64,000 nt of DNA from an uncultured Prevotella sp. (GCA_900315035.1 OMXO01000026.1:1-64000), one strand, 5' to 3'; positions 34,355 to 44,500 are shown, counted from the stretch's first letter. Made by a program: numbers and translations. The notes: generated by a model not told the origin, from the letters alone.

Positions 34355-35055
34355 TTAATCTGAACAATTTACGCGTCATCGCTTTTGATGCCGACGACAC
34401 GCTTTGGGACTGCCAATCGCATTTCGAAGCTGTAGAGAATCACCTCTACCGGCTGATTGCGCCCTATTGTGAGACCCCTTCCAAGGAACTGTTCCTTACT
34501 GAATCGGGTAATATGGCCGACCTCGGCTATGGCTGTAAGGCCTTCACCATCTCGATTATCGAGACAGCCCTCCGAGTGGCAGGCGACCATCTGTCAGCAG
34601 CAGAACTGTCTGACTTGCTTGCCGACTCGAAGTCGCTGCTCCACTTACCTGCCACCCCGCTACCAGAGGTCGAAGCAACCTTGCAGCGCCTGCAGGCCTA
34701 TCCCTACCGATTAGTGGTCTTCACTAAGGGAGAGTTGCAGGATCAGGAGAACAAACTCCGACGGAGCGGACTGGCCAAGTATTTCTCACATGTGGAAATC
34801 ACCTCCGACAAGACCGAGGTGGAGTTCCAACAACTTTGCCAGCATCTCGACATCTTGCCTTCACAATTATTGATGGTGGGTAACTCCCTGAAGAGCGACA
34901 TTGCCCCTGCTCTCACGATTGGTGCTTCAGCCATCCATATCCCTTTCCACGTCACATGGCAGTTGGAACATTTTGAGGATATAGAGCACGAACGGCTTGT
35001 CAAAATATCACATTTCAACGAAATTCTTCAAATTCTAAATTATCATACAGCATGA
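34351..35055 (+). CDS. HAD family hydrolase
   Basis: A 234-aa haloacid-dehalogenase-type phosphatase. Motif I DADDTLWD (residues 13-20), motif II in VVFTKG near 126 (Thr in place of the common Ser), and motif IV LMVGNSLKSDIAPA near 176 are present. The cap is of the helical C1 type. The substrate is unknown, and small phosphorylated metabolites are usual. It overlaps the Fur gene and the thioesterase gene by 4 nt each, so the three genes form one operon. Confidence 0.85.
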   Translation: MINLNNLRVIAFDADDTLWDCQSHFEAVENHLYRLIAPYCETPSKELFLTESGNMADLGYGCKAFTISIIETALRVAGDHLSAAELSDLLADSKSLLHLPATPLPEVEATLQRLQAYPYRLVVFTKGELQDQENKLRRSGLAKYFSHVEITSDKTEVEFQQLCQHLDILPSQLLMVGNSLKSDIAPALTIGASAIHIPFHVTWQLEHFEDIEHERLVKISHFNEILQILNYHTA

Positions 35056-35450
35056 AATATATCTTTGAAGCACGCATGGAAGTGCGTGACTATGAATGCG
35101 ACATCGAGGGCATTGTCAACAATGCCAACTATCTGCACTATGCCGAGCATACCCGTCATCTGTTCCTGCGCAGTCTTGGCGTCAGCTTCGCCAAACTCCA
35201 CGAACAGGGCATCGATGCCGTCGTCCACAGCATGAAACTGCAATACAAGGTGCCTTTACGTTGCGACGATGAGTTCATCTCACGCCTTAACCTGAAAAAA
35301 GACCGCTTCAAGTATATGTTCTATCAGGATATCTACCGGGCCAGCGATGAACAACTCTGCTTCCGCGCCACCGTCGAGCTTGTATGCCTGGTGAATGGAA
35401 AACTCGCCAACAGCCCAGAATACGACGAAGCCTTCAAAGACTTTATCTAA
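35052..35450 (+). CDS. 4HBT-type acyl-CoA thioesterase
   Basis: A 132-aa hotdog-fold thioesterase of the YbgC/4-hydroxybenzoyl-CoA group. The motif DIEGIVNNANYLHYAEHTR near residue 17 gives the catalytic Asp region. The substrate is probably an acyl-CoA or acyl-ACP, chain length unknown. It ends in a 3-bp overlap with the stop of the convergent PUL regulator. Confidence 0.85.
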   Translation: MKYIFEARMEVRDYECDIEGIVNNANYLHYAEHTRHLFLRSLGVSFAKLHEQGIDAVVHSMKLQYKVPLRCDDEFISRLNLKKDRFKYMFYQDIYRASDEQLCFRATVELVCLVNGKLANSPEYDEAFKDFI

Positions 35451-38305
35451 GCCTTCCCTTTCTCGATAAATTCACTGGGGAGCATATCAAACTCTTTCTT
35501 GAAGAGCTTGGTGAAATACTTAGGCGTGTTAAAACCAACTTCCATCGAGAGTTCCGTCATCTTGATGTCAGGACGCTGACGCATGATGCGACAGGCCTCC
35601 TTCAGACGAATGGAATTGATGAAGCTCGTGATGCTCTGACCCGTCAGGGCACGCAGTTTATTATATAAGGTGGAAGAAGAAACACACATATCGGAGGCAA
35701 ACTGCTCGCGGTCGTAATCTGCATCGCCAAGGTGCTGCTTCACACAGTCGATGGCTTTTTGAATAAAGAGCTCGTCTGGTGAGTTGTGTTGCTGTTCCTC
35801 TACTTCCAAGGCCTTTCTGGCACCTTCAAATTGCTTCATCACCATCATCTCACGATAATGGAGAAGTTCACTGACACGCTGCTGCAGACGGGCACGACGG
35901 TTCAAACGGTTCTTATACCACTCTTTGACACCATAGGCAGCAGAACCCATCAACAATAAATAAATAAGGTATGCCCACCACGTACGATACCAAGGCGGCA
36001 ACACACGCACTTGAATCGCATAAGGCAGTTCCACAAGATTACCATAGCTGTCAATGGCACGGAGCTTGAGCTGATAGGTACCGGCAGGTAGGTTCTGATA
36101 GGCGGCCTGACGATTGTCAGCATCAACATGATGCCAATCATGGTCGTAACCCTCAAGGCGATAGGCGTATTTACACTGTTGCTCATTTTGATAGGCCAAT
36201 AGTGCAAACTCTACCGTGAACTTCCGGATACTGGCAGGAATCGTGATTTGCCGAGTGGTATAAGGCGGCTCGGCAGATATACGATTTTGCAGAACGGAGT
36301 CAAGCCACTCGTATGGACGGTCGTTGATCTGTAAGCCAGTAACTAATAAAGAAGCAGAATCCGCTGGTTGCCAGTGATCCATCTGGCCTGGCATGAAGGA
36401 AAAGAAGCCATTGGCGCTACCCAGGAACAATTCTTTGCCGAAACGCGAAAGGCCGTTGGCAGAGAAACGCATCTTCTCCAAACCATCCTCTACACTATAA
36501 TAGGCAGGATGACATTCCCCATTATCATCAATCTTCAGGCATACAAGTCCTTTGTCCGTGGAAAGCCAAAGCTGTCCCTTCTCATCACCACCAATAGCAT
36601 AGATACGGTTGACATTGAAATGATAACGTTGGTTTACCACGATGAACTGGTCCTTTTCCACATCATAAAGGAACAGTGCTCCACCATTAGAGATGGCCCA
36701 AATCCGATGGTGCGAGTCTTCATAGACAGCTATGGCATCTTTGAGAGGATAGTTGCCTTTGACAGGAGCGTACAACCTGCTCTGTATCGATTTCGGTTGA
36801 CGCATATCGCCTGTGAAGCTAATGATACCGGAATTATCGGTTGCAACCCATATACGATGATCGTGACCTTCGATGATGTTACGCACATCAACATTGCTCA
36901 CCAAAAGACGACCTTGCGTATCAGAGAAAGCCACACCGATACCGGCACTTTGTCCCACAAGCACCGTTCCATCGTGGAGCCGACAGAAGGTGTTCACATT
37001 TCCACCACCGACAAAAGGGGTTCTCTGACGAGGCAGCAGCCTGGCTGGTTCGCCAGTCCGACATACCACAATGCCCTGTGAACTGCCCAACCACAATTCC
37101 TGCTCACTACGCTGTATGAAAGCATAGATTGTCTGGACATGTATTCCACTGGTACCCGTCATCTGCTCCATACCCGGTATATGGGTATTATAGTCGACAT
37201 GATTTGCCCTGCGATCATATAACGCCAGCCCATAAGGCTGCAGACCAAGCCAGAAATAATTACCATCAGAGGTATAGACTGTTTGTATGCGATTGACGGG
37301 CAACTCCAATCCTGTTGTGTCGAGATGGTAGAAATGGAAAGGCGACGGCTTGGTACTAAGGTGAACCAGACCCTGATTACGGGTAAGCACCCATAGATTT
37401 CCATGCCCGTCGGTAGCGAGACTATAGCAGAAACTGAGTTCGGAGTGGTTTTCCACCTTTTGTTCGTCATCAAGGTCAACACTGGTAAGTCCCTCAATGC
37501 AGCAACCCCAGACGGCATGGCTTACCGAATCCTCTACCAACTGATGGAACGTCCTGAAGTCACGCCGCCCCTCGTTCATCCTATGGATGCCGGGATTAGC
37601 CTCATTCTCGGGATGGTCCAGACGGATGATACCATTCTCCCATGTACCGATCCAAAGTCGCCCACGACTATCCATCAGTTGAGACTGTACCGTATTGCGC
37701 TCACTCAACTGGGGATAAGCTACAAGCTTACCGCTTTTAGGGTTCAGACGGAAGAGACCGCCTTCCCAAGTTCCTATATAGATATTACCTTTCTTATCTT
37801 CGGAAAAAGACCGCACACCAGCAGCCATACTGATATCTGTGAATTCGTCGGTTTCAGCATCATAGCGAGATACGCCATTAGACGTCCCTACCCAAATCGT
37901 TCCATCAGATGAAGTAAACAAAGCATCAATCATTCGTGCATTCTGGCTCCGAAGATGATAGGACCTGAACGTATTCCTACGGCGATCGAAACATGTCAAA
38001 CCGTCGCGTGTGCCAAACCACAAACGATCTTCAGGAGCTTCTGTGATTCTGAGTACATCGTTATTGGGCAGGATACCTGGCGAATAGGCATCGTTTCGGT
38101 AAGTCTTGAAACGGTAACCATCGTAGGCACTCACGCCCAGATCAGTACCTATCCACATCAATCCGTTGTGGTCAAACTTCAGACAACGCGCCTCCTCAGC
38201 CCCCTCCACCGGAGTCTGAGACACAATCCTGAGCGACACGCGCTGAGCGACGATCCCAACGGAAATCATCAGGACAAGATGTAGGATTAGCAATCTTCGT
38301 TTCAT
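35447..38305 (-). CDS. HTCS-like PUL regulator without kinase domain
   Basis: A 952-aa membrane regulator. After a signal peptide (ending VAQR) there are about 650 residues of reg_prop propeller repeats with the LWIGT/LWFGT motif, then a Y_Y_Y domain near 690-760, one membrane segment near 770-790, a short coiled coil, and an AraC-type HTH (850-950, VGFNTPKYFTKLFKKEF). The usual hybrid two-component regulator has a histidine kinase and receiver between membrane and HTH, and here only about 60 residues separate them. Signal transfer must be direct. It lies next to the PUL and probably controls it. ATG 38305 was chosen because the -7 element is at 38327-38334. Confidence 0.85.
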   Translation of the reverse strand: MKRRLLILHLVLMISVGIVAQRVSLRIVSQTPVEGAEEARCLKFDHNGLMWIGTDLGVSAYDGYRFKTYRNDAYSPGILPNNDVLRITEAPEDRLWFGTRDGLTCFDRRRNTFRSYHLRSQNARMIDALFTSSDGTIWVGTSNGVSRYDAETDEFTDISMAAGVRSFSEDKKGNIYIGTWEGGLFRLNPKSGKLVAYPQLSERNTVQSQLMDSRGRLWIGTWENGIIRLDHPENEANPGIHRMNEGRRDFRTFHQLVEDSVSHAVWGCCIEGLTSVDLDDEQKVENHSELSFCYSLATDGHGNLWVLTRNQGLVHLSTKPSPFHFYHLDTTGLELPVNRIQTVYTSDGNYFWLGLQPYGLALYDRRANHVDYNTHIPGMEQMTGTSGIHVQTIYAFIQRSEQELWLGSSQGIVVCRTGEPARLLPRQRTPFVGGGNVNTFCRLHDGTVLVGQSAGIGVAFSDTQGRLLVSNVDVRNIIEGHDHRIWVATDNSGIISFTGDMRQPKSIQSRLYAPVKGNYPLKDAIAVYEDSHHRIWAISNGGALFLYDVEKDQFIVVNQRYHFNVNRIYAIGGDEKGQLWLSTDKGLVCLKIDDNGECHPAYYSVEDGLEKMRFSANGLSRFGKELFLGSANGFFSFMPGQMDHWQPADSASLLVTGLQINDRPYEWLDSVLQNRISAEPPYTTRQITIPASIRKFTVEFALLAYQNEQQCKYAYRLEGYDHDWHHVDADNRQAAYQNLPAGTYQLKLRAIDSYGNLVELPYAIQVRVLPPWYRTWWAYLIYLLLMGSAAYGVKEWYKNRLNRRARLQQRVSELLHYREMMVMKQFEGARKALEVEEQQHNSPDELFIQKAIDCVKQHLGDADYDREQFASDMCVSSSTLYNKLRALTGQSITSFINSIRLKEACRIMRQRPDIKMTELSMEVGFNTPKYFTKLFKKEFDMLPSEFIEKGKA

Positions 38306-38326
38306 ACACATAGTTAGTTGACGATG

Positions 38327-38334
38327 CAAAGATA
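38327..38334 (-). promoter_or_regulatory. -7 element of the PUL regulator gene
   Basis: TATCTTTG on the minus strand, about 22 nt before the ATG. It is divergent from the ndk promoter. Confidence 0.6.
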
Positions 38335-38429
38335 GCGCTTTTCCATCAAATCACCAAAAATCCTCAGGCAAATTACATGCTATTCAAGAGTTATTCGGCC
38401 ATTTTCTTGCCCGTTTCAACTAATTGTAC

Positions 38430-38437
38430 TATCTTTG
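38430..38437 (+). promoter_or_regulatory. -7 element of ndk
   Basis: TATCTTTG, followed by about 33 nt to the ndk ATG at 38471. Confidence 0.6.
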
Positions 38438-38470
38438 CAGACATATTCTAACCCCAAACAACTTATAAAA

Positions 38471-38935
38471 ATGGAAACAACATTAGTATTACTCAAGCCA
38501 AGCTGCGTACAGCGCCAGCTGATTGGTGAAGTCGTTAACCGTTTCGAGCGTCGCGGACTCCGTATCTCCGGTATGAAGATGATGCAGCTCAGTGATGAGA
38601 TTCTGCGCGAGCATTATGCTCACCTTGTAGATAAGCCTTTCTTCCCAGGGCTCTGTGCCTCTATGCAGGCATCGCCCGTCATCGCCTTAGCCCTCTCTGG
38701 CGTTGAGGCGGTTCAGGTGGTTCGCACGATGGCTGGCGTGACCAATGGTCGTCAGGCTGCCCCAGGTACCATCAGAGGCGACTACTCTGTGAGCAATCAG
38801 CAGAACATCGTCCACGCTTCCGACTCTGTAGAGAACGCAGCCATCGAAGTGGCCCGTTTCTTCCGTCCTGAAGAGATTTTCGATTACGAAAGTGGTGCTT
38901 TTGCCTATATTTACGGCAACGGCGAATGCAAATAA
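38471..38935 (+). CDS. ndk: Nucleoside diphosphate kinase
   Basis: A 154-aa enzyme that balances NDP and NTP pools by a phosphohistidine intermediate. The active-site His is in NIVHASDS near residue 117, and the start METTLVLLKPS and TNGRQAAPGTIRGDY are typical. It lies between the PUL regulator and the PUL genes, but is a housekeeping gene with its own promoter and terminator. Confidence 0.96.
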   Translation: METTLVLLKPSCVQRQLIGEVVNRFERRGLRISGMKMMQLSDEILREHYAHLVDKPFFPGLCASMQASPVIALALSGVEAVQVVRTMAGVTNGRQAAPGTIRGDYSVSNQQNIVHASDSVENAAIEVARFFRPEEIFDYESGAFAYIYGNGECK

Positions 38936-38945
38936 GTGAAAAAAG

Positions 38946-38975
38946 GCGGGAAATAAATCTCGCATAAAAAACTTT
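38946..38975 (+). terminator. ndk terminator
   Basis: Hairpin GCGGGA / TCTCGC (38946-38951 and 38958-38963, loop AATAAA), followed by an A-rich then T-rich tail. The stem is short, 6 bp with one wobble. Confidence 0.5.
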
Positions 38976-38985
38976 TTTAGTTTTT

Positions 38986-39069
38986 GCATACACTGCATAC
39001 ACTAACATATTATCTGACTGATAATCAGACGGTTTGTTTAGTGTATGCAGTCTTATTTTTAGTGTATGC
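38986..39069. repeat. GCATACACT iterons in inverted pairs
   Basis: Direct copies at 38986-38994 and 38995-39003, and inverted copies AGTGTATGC at 39040-39048 and 39061-39069. Between them is the dyad ATTATC-TGACT-GATAAT (39009-39025). Confidence 0.8.
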
Positions 39070-39121
39070 AAACGAATAAGACTCCCCAAAAGCAATCAAC
39101 CATCTAAGTTATGTAGTTTTT

Positions 39122-39182
39122 GTCCCACCCCCTGGGACATTTGCTCCCACCCCCTGGGACGAACTGTCCCACCCCTTGGGAC
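39122..39182. repeat. Palindrome triplet C, GTCCCA...TGGGAC at 22-bp pitch
   Basis: GTCCCACCCCCTGGGAC at 39122-39138, TCCCACCCCCTGGGA at 39145-39159, and GTCCCACCCCTTGGGAC at 39166-39182. Centres lie at 39130, 39152 and 39174, so the pitch is exactly 22 bp, as in the triplets at 2441-2596. Confidence 0.85.
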
Positions 39183-39226
39183 AAATGTTGCGCCTCAGCC
39201 AAAAACCCGATAAATAGGCAGAAATC

Positions 39227-39289
39227 ACGATTTGTTCCCCTCAAATCACGATGAGGGGACATTGATTTAAATCAATTGACGTAACTTTG
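39227..39289 (+). promoter_or_regulatory. PUL operator/promoter, copy 1 (GH43 gene)
   Basis: A 51-bp element (39227-39277) opens ACGATTTGTTCCCC and ends in the 16-bp palindrome ATTGATTTAAATCAAT. It is followed by the -7 element TAACTTTG at 39282-39289. It is 46/51 identical to copy 2 before susC. The probable binding protein is the adjacent HTCS-like regulator. Confidence 0.75.
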
Positions 39290-39319
39290 CAGCCGTAAAC
39301 CAAATTCACTAACTATCGC

Positions 39320-41440
39320 ATGAGACATTTACTACTCTTGTCAGCACTCTTCCTGACACTCGCCATCCCTGCTGAAGGCAAAAAACAAAAGCAACTCACA
39401 GAGAAGGACATGGGTGCCTATCTCTTCACTTATTTCAATGATCCAACGCATGCCCTGTTTATGGCCATCAGCTACGACGGCTATACATTTACGGCTGTCA
39501 ACAATGGAGAGCCCATCATTTCGGGCGATTCCATCGCTGATCAGCGGGGTATCCGCGACCCACATATCTACCGGGCTCCTAATGGCAAGTTCTATATCGC
39601 CATGACCGATCTCCATGTGTTTGGCAAACAGATGGGACTTCGCACCACTCAGTGGGAACGCCCCGACAAATACGGCTGGGGCAATAACAGAGGACTGGTG
39701 CTGATGGCCTCAGACGACCTGATTCACTGGAGCCATAAAGAGGTAAGAATCGACGAGCTCTTTCCACAAAAGTTCGGTGAAATCGGCTGTGCCTGGGCTC
39801 CTCAGACCATTTGGGATCCTGCTGTCGGCAAGCCGATGGTATATTTCACCATCCGCCAACACGCGGGCGGGCGTACCAAATTATATTATAGCTATGCCGA
39901 TGAGGACTTTACGACGCTGGAAACGGAGCCTCAGCTACTCTTTGAATATCCCGACGAGAAGATACAGGTACTTGATGCCGACATCTGTCCAATGCCCGAC
40001 GGTCGCTACTTCATGACTTATGTAGCTCAGGAGAATCCTGGGGGCATCAAGTATATGATCAGCGATAAAATCAACCATTTCAACGATTATCACGCTGAAC
40101 AGATCGATGGCGAGAATCGTGGCTGCGAAGCCCCAAACGTCTGGAAACGTATCGGTGAGAAGAAATGGGTGGTGATGTACGATATCTATAGTGTTAATCC
40201 TCATAACTTCGGCTTCGTAGAAACCCCAGACTTCAAGACCTTCAAGCCCCTTGGACGTTTTAACGAGGGGGTAATGAAGGCTTCCAACTTCTCATCTCCC
40301 AAACATGGCTCAGTGATTCATATTACCAAAGCAGAAGCCAAACGATTAGAGAACTACTGGAACAATCGTCAGAAGGAGCCCAAGATGATCTGCTCGGGTG
40401 AGATCTGGCCCGACAATAGCGGCAGACATATCAATGCACACGGCGGTGGAATCATGAAATATGGTGATACCTACTACTGGTATGGGGAACACAAGGCCGA
40501 CTCCACCTCATCGGCAATGGTCGGCGTGATGTGCTATGCCTCAAAGGACCTTTTGAACTGGAAGAACTGCGGCGTTGCCCTCTCGGTGAGCGATCAGAAA
40601 GGTTCGGATATCGAGCGAGGCTGTGTGCTGGAGCGTCCGAAGGTTATATATAATAAGGTGACGAAGAAATTCTGCATGTGGTTCCATCTCGAGCTCAAGG
40701 GCAAGGGTTACAGTGCTGCCCGCTATGGTGTAGCCGTCAGCGAGAAGCCCGAAGGGCCCTTTAAATTCCTCTACTCCCAGCGCGCCAATGCTGGCACCTG
40801 GCCCGTTGAATTCGACCAAAATGCTCTGGCTGTCGTCGATACGCTCGACAAAGACCATTTCAAGGAGTGGTGGAAACCCGATTGGTACAAGGCCATTCAG
40901 CAAGGACTCTTCGTAAAGCGCGATTTCGGTACAGGACAGATGGCGCGCGATATGACCCTCTATATCGACGATGACGGTAAGGCCTACCATATCTTCTCTT
41001 CGGAAGACAATCTGACGCTGCACATTGCAGAGCTGACCAACGACTATCTGCACCACTCCGGACGTTATACCCGCGTAGCTCCAGGCGAACAGAACGAGGC
41101 ACCCGCCATCTTCAAGAAAGACGGAATCTACTGGATGATTACATCAGGCTGTACGGGTTGGGCTCCCAACAAAGCCCGCATGTTCTCTGCCCCAAGTATC
41201 TGGGGACCTTGGACTCAGCACGACAATCCTTGTCGCGGCCCAAAGGCAGAAATCACCTTCGAAGGACAATCGACTTTCATTCTGCCCTATGGCGACCAGT
41301 TCATCTTCATGGCCGACATCTGGCGACCTAAACATCCGAGTGATGCCCGTTACATCTGGCTACCCATCGATTTTGAGGACAACAAACCTGTCATCAAGTG
41401 GCGCGATGCATGGAAAATCGATGAAATCGGGCAAAAATAA
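39320..41440 (+). CDS. Tandem GH43-GH43 glycoside hydrolase
   Basis: A 706-aa exported enzyme (signal peptide ending AEGK) with two GH43-type five-bladed propellers. The first (about 30-340) has the catalytic-base region RDPHIYRAPNGKFYIAMTD near 80 and resembles arabinofuranosidase/xylosidase members. The second (about 355-700) contains HGGGIMKYGDTYYWYGEHK, ERPKVIYNKVTKKF and RDMTLYIDDDGK, the pattern of exo-beta-1,3-galactanases (GH43_24-like). Two activities in one chain could remove neighbouring sugars of an arabinogalactan. The subfamily calls are by eye. The stop touches the second operator copy. Confidence 0.75.
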   Translation: MRHLLLLSALFLTLAIPAEGKKQKQLTEKDMGAYLFTYFNDPTHALFMAISYDGYTFTAVNNGEPIISGDSIADQRGIRDPHIYRAPNGKFYIAMTDLHVFGKQMGLRTTQWERPDKYGWGNNRGLVLMASDDLIHWSHKEVRIDELFPQKFGEIGCAWAPQTIWDPAVGKPMVYFTIRQHAGGRTKLYYSYADEDFTTLETEPQLLFEYPDEKIQVLDADICPMPDGRYFMTYVAQENPGGIKYMISDKINHFNDYHAEQIDGENRGCEAPNVWKRIGEKKWVVMYDIYSVNPHNFGFVETPDFKTFKPLGRFNEGVMKASNFSSPKHGSVIHITKAEAKRLENYWNNRQKEPKMICSGEIWPDNSGRHINAHGGGIMKYGDTYYWYGEHKADSTSSAMVGVMCYASKDLLNWKNCGVALSVSDQKGSDIERGCVLERPKVIYNKVTKKFCMWFHLELKGKGYSAARYGVAVSEKPEGPFKFLYSQRANAGTWPVEFDQNALAVVDTLDKDHFKEWWKPDWYKAIQQGLFVKRDFGTGQMARDMTLYIDDDGKAYHIFSSEDNLTLHIAELTNDYLHHSGRYTRVAPGEQNEAPAIFKKDGIYWMITSGCTGWAPNKARMFSAPSIWGPWTQHDNPCRGPKAEITFEGQSTFILPYGDQFIFMADIWRPKHPSDARYIWLPIDFEDNKPVIKWRDAWKIDEIGQK

Positions 41441-41502
41441 CGATTTGTTCCCCCAAAATCACAATGTGGAGACATTGATTTAAATCAATTCCCCTACCTT
41501 TG
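41440..41502 (+). promoter_or_regulatory. PUL operator/promoter, copy 2 (susC)
   Basis: The 51-bp element at 41440-41490 again carries ATTGATTTAAATCAAT. It starts at the last base of the GH43 stop codon, and the -7 element TACCTTTG is at 41495-41502, leaving a leader of about 65 nt before the susC ATG. Confidence 0.75.
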
Positions 41503-41573
41503 CACCCAGAAATTACAGTCAATCATTGAAGATTTATTCTTACTAACAATAATTTAACTTAAAGAACATCTAA

Positions 41574-44500
41574 ATGAAGTATGCTAATTTGATCAGCCCA
41601 TCAAGAAAACTATATTTCGCGATGGCATTGGCAGCAGGAATGGTCGCCATTCCATTGCCAACAATGGCAAACCAGGCCGTTCAGAATGTCCAACAAAGTG
41701 GTGTCGTGAAAGGTCAGGTTGTTGACAAGAGTGGTGAGCCTATCATCGGTGCCACCATCAAAGTGAAAAACATCGAGAATGTTGGAACAGTTACCGACTT
41801 CGACGGAAACTTTGAACTGAAATCTGTTCCAACAAGTGGTACGCTGGTCGTCTCTTACATCGGCTACACCACCAAGGAAATGGCTTACAGAAATGGCCAG
41901 ACACTGAAAGTTACCATCGAAGAAGACAGCGAGACGCTGCAGGAAGTAGTGGTTGTCGGTTATGGTACGATGCGTAAGAAAGACCTGACAGGTTCTGTCG
42001 TTCAGATCGATCCCAGCAAGCTGGCCGACCAGAACCCAGGAAGTGTTCAAGACCTGCTTCGCGGTACACCTGGTCTGCAGATTGGTTTTGACTCCTCAGC
42101 CAAAGGCTCTGGTGCCTCTATCCAACTGCGTGGTCAGAACTCACTTTACACCGACGGTGCCCACAACTCACCTCTTATTATCTTAGACGGTATGCAGTTC
42201 GCTGGTGAGCTCTCTGAGATCAACCCTGACGACATCGAGCAGATCGACGTGCTGAAAGATGCCTCTTCAGCTGCCATCTACGGTGCCAAGGCTGCCAGTG
42301 GTGTCATCATCATTACTACCAAGAAAGGTAAGGAGGGTAAGCCGGTCATCAATGTCAGCGTGAACCTCGCTGCCAACACCAAGGCCGCCTATCGCGATGT
42401 GTTCGGTCCCGATGCTTACATGAAATACCGTGAAGACTGGTTCAAGGCACAGACCTACGGCTATCGTGAGGACGGAACCTGGGGCTACTACGGAAAAGAC
42501 AGTGGTATTCCCGCAGGTTATTATGATAACGTAAACAATATCAGCCAGTATGGCATCACACAAGACCAGTGGGCCAGCAATGGACCTAAGACACTGCAGG
42601 CTGGTGAGTCGATGCTGAGCCTCTATGCCCGTCGTATGGGCTTCGATGCTGATGCCGCCCTCGTCATGGAGAACTTCCTGGCAGGAAGAACCTATAACTG
42701 GGAAGACGCTACTTTCCGTACAGGTTTCAATCAAGACTATAATGCCAGCATCTCTGGTGCTACAGAGAAGGTAAACTACTACTTAGGCTTCGGTTATCTG
42801 AAGAATCAGGGTGCCATCCAGGGTGATGACTATAAGGCTTATCGTGCCAACATGAAGATCAACGCCAAGATTACCGACTGGCTCGAGATGGGAGCAAACG
42901 TGAACTTCCAGGATCGTAGCGACACCTCAAGCCCCGTCCCCTTAAAAGACAACTACTGGGAAGACAACCAGTTGCGCGAGTCACCCTATGCTTCACGCTA
43001 TACCGCCGACGGAAGCGAGCAGCAGTACCCCCGTACCGGCAATCCTACCAATGGTGGTTACAACTATCATTTCCAGCAGCAGTATATCGGCCTTCAGAAA
43101 GGTTACACAGTGCTGAATACCATCTTCAATGCCAAAGTGACATTGCCATTCGGCTTCACATATCAGTTTAATATCGCACCGCGCCTGCAGTGGTTCTACG
43201 ACCGCTACCACATGTCGGCAGAACTGCCCAACAGCGATCCCGCTACCCGTGGTGTGAACCGTAACTCTTCGAAGACCTACAACTGGAACCTGAACAACAC
43301 CCTGACTTGGGACCGTACGTTCAACGATCTGCACCACTTCACCGTAACACTCGTTCAGGAAGCTGAAGAGAACAAATACTGGAGTGACAACATCTCTGCC
43401 CGTAACATCACACCTACCGATGTGTTAGGTTTCCACTATATCTCTGGCGCCAACAAAGAGCAGAGCTCATTCTCTACCGATGACACGCACTACACGGCAG
43501 CAGCTTATCTCGGACGTCTGTTCTACGGATTCATGGATCGCTATATGCTGACTGCAACAGTTCGTCGTGACGGTTACTCAGCTTTCGGACAGAACAATCC
43601 TTGGGCAAACTTCTGGTCACTTGGTGCCAGCTGGGTTCTCTCAGAAGAGAAGTTCGCTCAGGACTGGAAATGGCTCAACATGGCTAAGCTGCGTGTCAGC
43701 TACGGTACCAACGGTAACCGCTCGCTGAAGGACACCTACCTGGCACTCTCCAACCTGGCCAATGGCGGTCTGTATGCTTACTATAAGACTGGTTCTCTCT
43801 CACAGGAGGTGCTGAATGCACTGAGCGTCAGCCGTCTGGGTAACCCCAACCTGGAGTGGGAGAAGACCTCTTCATGGAACTTCGGTCTCGACTTCTCTGT
43901 GCTCGACCGTCGTCTCTCTGGTAGCATTGATGTCTATCACAAGCGTACCCATGACATGATTATGGGCCAGCGTCTGCCTAACTTCACTGGTTTCTCAAGC
44001 ATTACCACCAACCTCGGTGAGGTGACCAACACCGGTTTCGAGATTACGCTGCGCTCAGTGAACATCGATCAGGAGAACTTCAAGTGGAACACCTCTGTAG
44101 GTTTCTCTTACAACAAGAACAAGATCAAGCACCTCTATTATGAGTATGACGAGAACGGCAAGGAGTTAGATGATACCAGCAACGGCTGGTTTATCGGTAA
44201 GCCTATCGGTGAGATCTGGTATTGGGAAACTGATGGCATCTGGCAGGCCAACGAGGCTGATCAGGCTGCTTTAGTCAATCAGAAGCCTGGTGACCCGAAA
44301 GTGGTTAACGTCTGCACCGATGATGACAAGATCCTGGAAGACGGCACACGCGTACCTGTCTATAACGATAAGGACAGAACCTATCAGGGCACAACTCAGC
44401 CGCCTATCTACTGGAACATGCGTAACGACTTTGAGTTCTTCAAGGACTTCACCTTCTCATTCTCAATGTACAGCTATATGGGTCATAAGAGCCGCGCAGG

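Larger units (their letters stand above)
38936..39319. other. 384-bp non-coding region: terminator, orphan repeats, PUL promoter
   Basis: No gene. In order it contains the ndk terminator (38946-38975), two inverted pairs of GCATACACT (38986-39003 and 39040-39069), a palindrome triplet at 22-bp pitch (39122-39182), and the PUL operator/promoter copy 1 (39227-39289). The repeat section resembles the block before the VirE-like gene at the left end, but no VirE gene is here. Confidence 0.8.

Noticed and set aside
35447..38305. Frameshift hiding a kinase domain in the PUL regulator
   Set aside because: The frame from the membrane segment to the HTH is continuous and there is no unassigned space that could hold 350 residues.
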